Below, piece by piece: positions 5,220 to 5,246 of a stretch of 5,246 bases of DNA. The notes below the pieces were generated by a model. That model was not told the origin of the DNA, did no database searches, and saw only the letters and a program-made list of their open reading frames with translations. Within the stretch, counting starts at the first letter, position 1. Every line of letters starts with the position of its first letter. This stretch comes from an uncultured Lachnospiraceae bacterium (GTDB taxonomy: Bacteria; Bacillota; Clostridia; Lachnospirales; Lachnospiraceae), in contig CAMOQY010000118.1 of assembly GCA_946623295.1 (NCBI GenBank), positions 1-5,246 on the forward strand, read 5' to 3'. Both the position numbers and the translations under genes were made by a program.

Positions 5220-5246
5220 ATTTTCCGGGCCGGAGGGGCCTTGATC

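Overview
The window looks like chromosomal DNA of a Gram-positive, Clostridia-type bacterium, most likely related to the Oscillospiraceae/Ruminococcaceae. The reasons are a moderately GC-rich coding sequence with AT-rich gaps, a large-type SRP RNA (with the Alu domain seen in Bacillus and Clostridia) directly upstream of dnaX as in Bacillus subtilis, strong AGGAGG-type ribosome binding sites, and a stand-alone Mrp/NBP35 ATPase with an N-terminal cysteine cluster. This placement is inferred from gene content and motifs; no database search was possible.

Layout, left to right. (1) Positions 1-1169, + strand: the C-terminal two thirds of glmS (glucosamine-6-phosphate synthase), cut by the left edge; the isomerase half is intact. 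(2) 1171-1271: three tandem 22-bp repeats, then a strong hairpin that can terminate both glmS and the convergent dnaX. (3) 1301-2965, - strand: dnaX, complete. (4) About 2988-3252, - strand: a large SRP RNA of about 265 nt, with a good sigma-A promoter at 3295-3323 and a T6 run just past its closing helix. The dnaX ribosome binding site begins only 5 nt after this T run, so dnaX is probably reached by read-through from the SRP RNA promoter or from a promoter inside the RNA gene. (5) 3344-4165, - strand: an Mrp/NBP35-type iron-sulfur P-loop ATPase. (6) 4166-4364: a divergent intergenic region with two overlapping candidate promoters, one for mrp and one for the next gene. (7) 4365-4967, + strand: a six-helix HdeD/DUF308-type membrane protein. 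(8) 4968-5246: no gene seen, but two related palindromes that share the arm ATAGTATC/GATACTAT.

The genes are mostly housekeeping: amino-sugar supply for the cell wall, replication clamp loading, protein targeting to the membrane, and iron-sulfur cluster handling, plus one membrane protein of unknown role. I see no clear undescribed multi-gene system. The parts most worth a second look are noncoding: the tandem repeats in the glmS 3' region, the tight SRP RNA-dnaX junction, and the twin palindromes at the right end.
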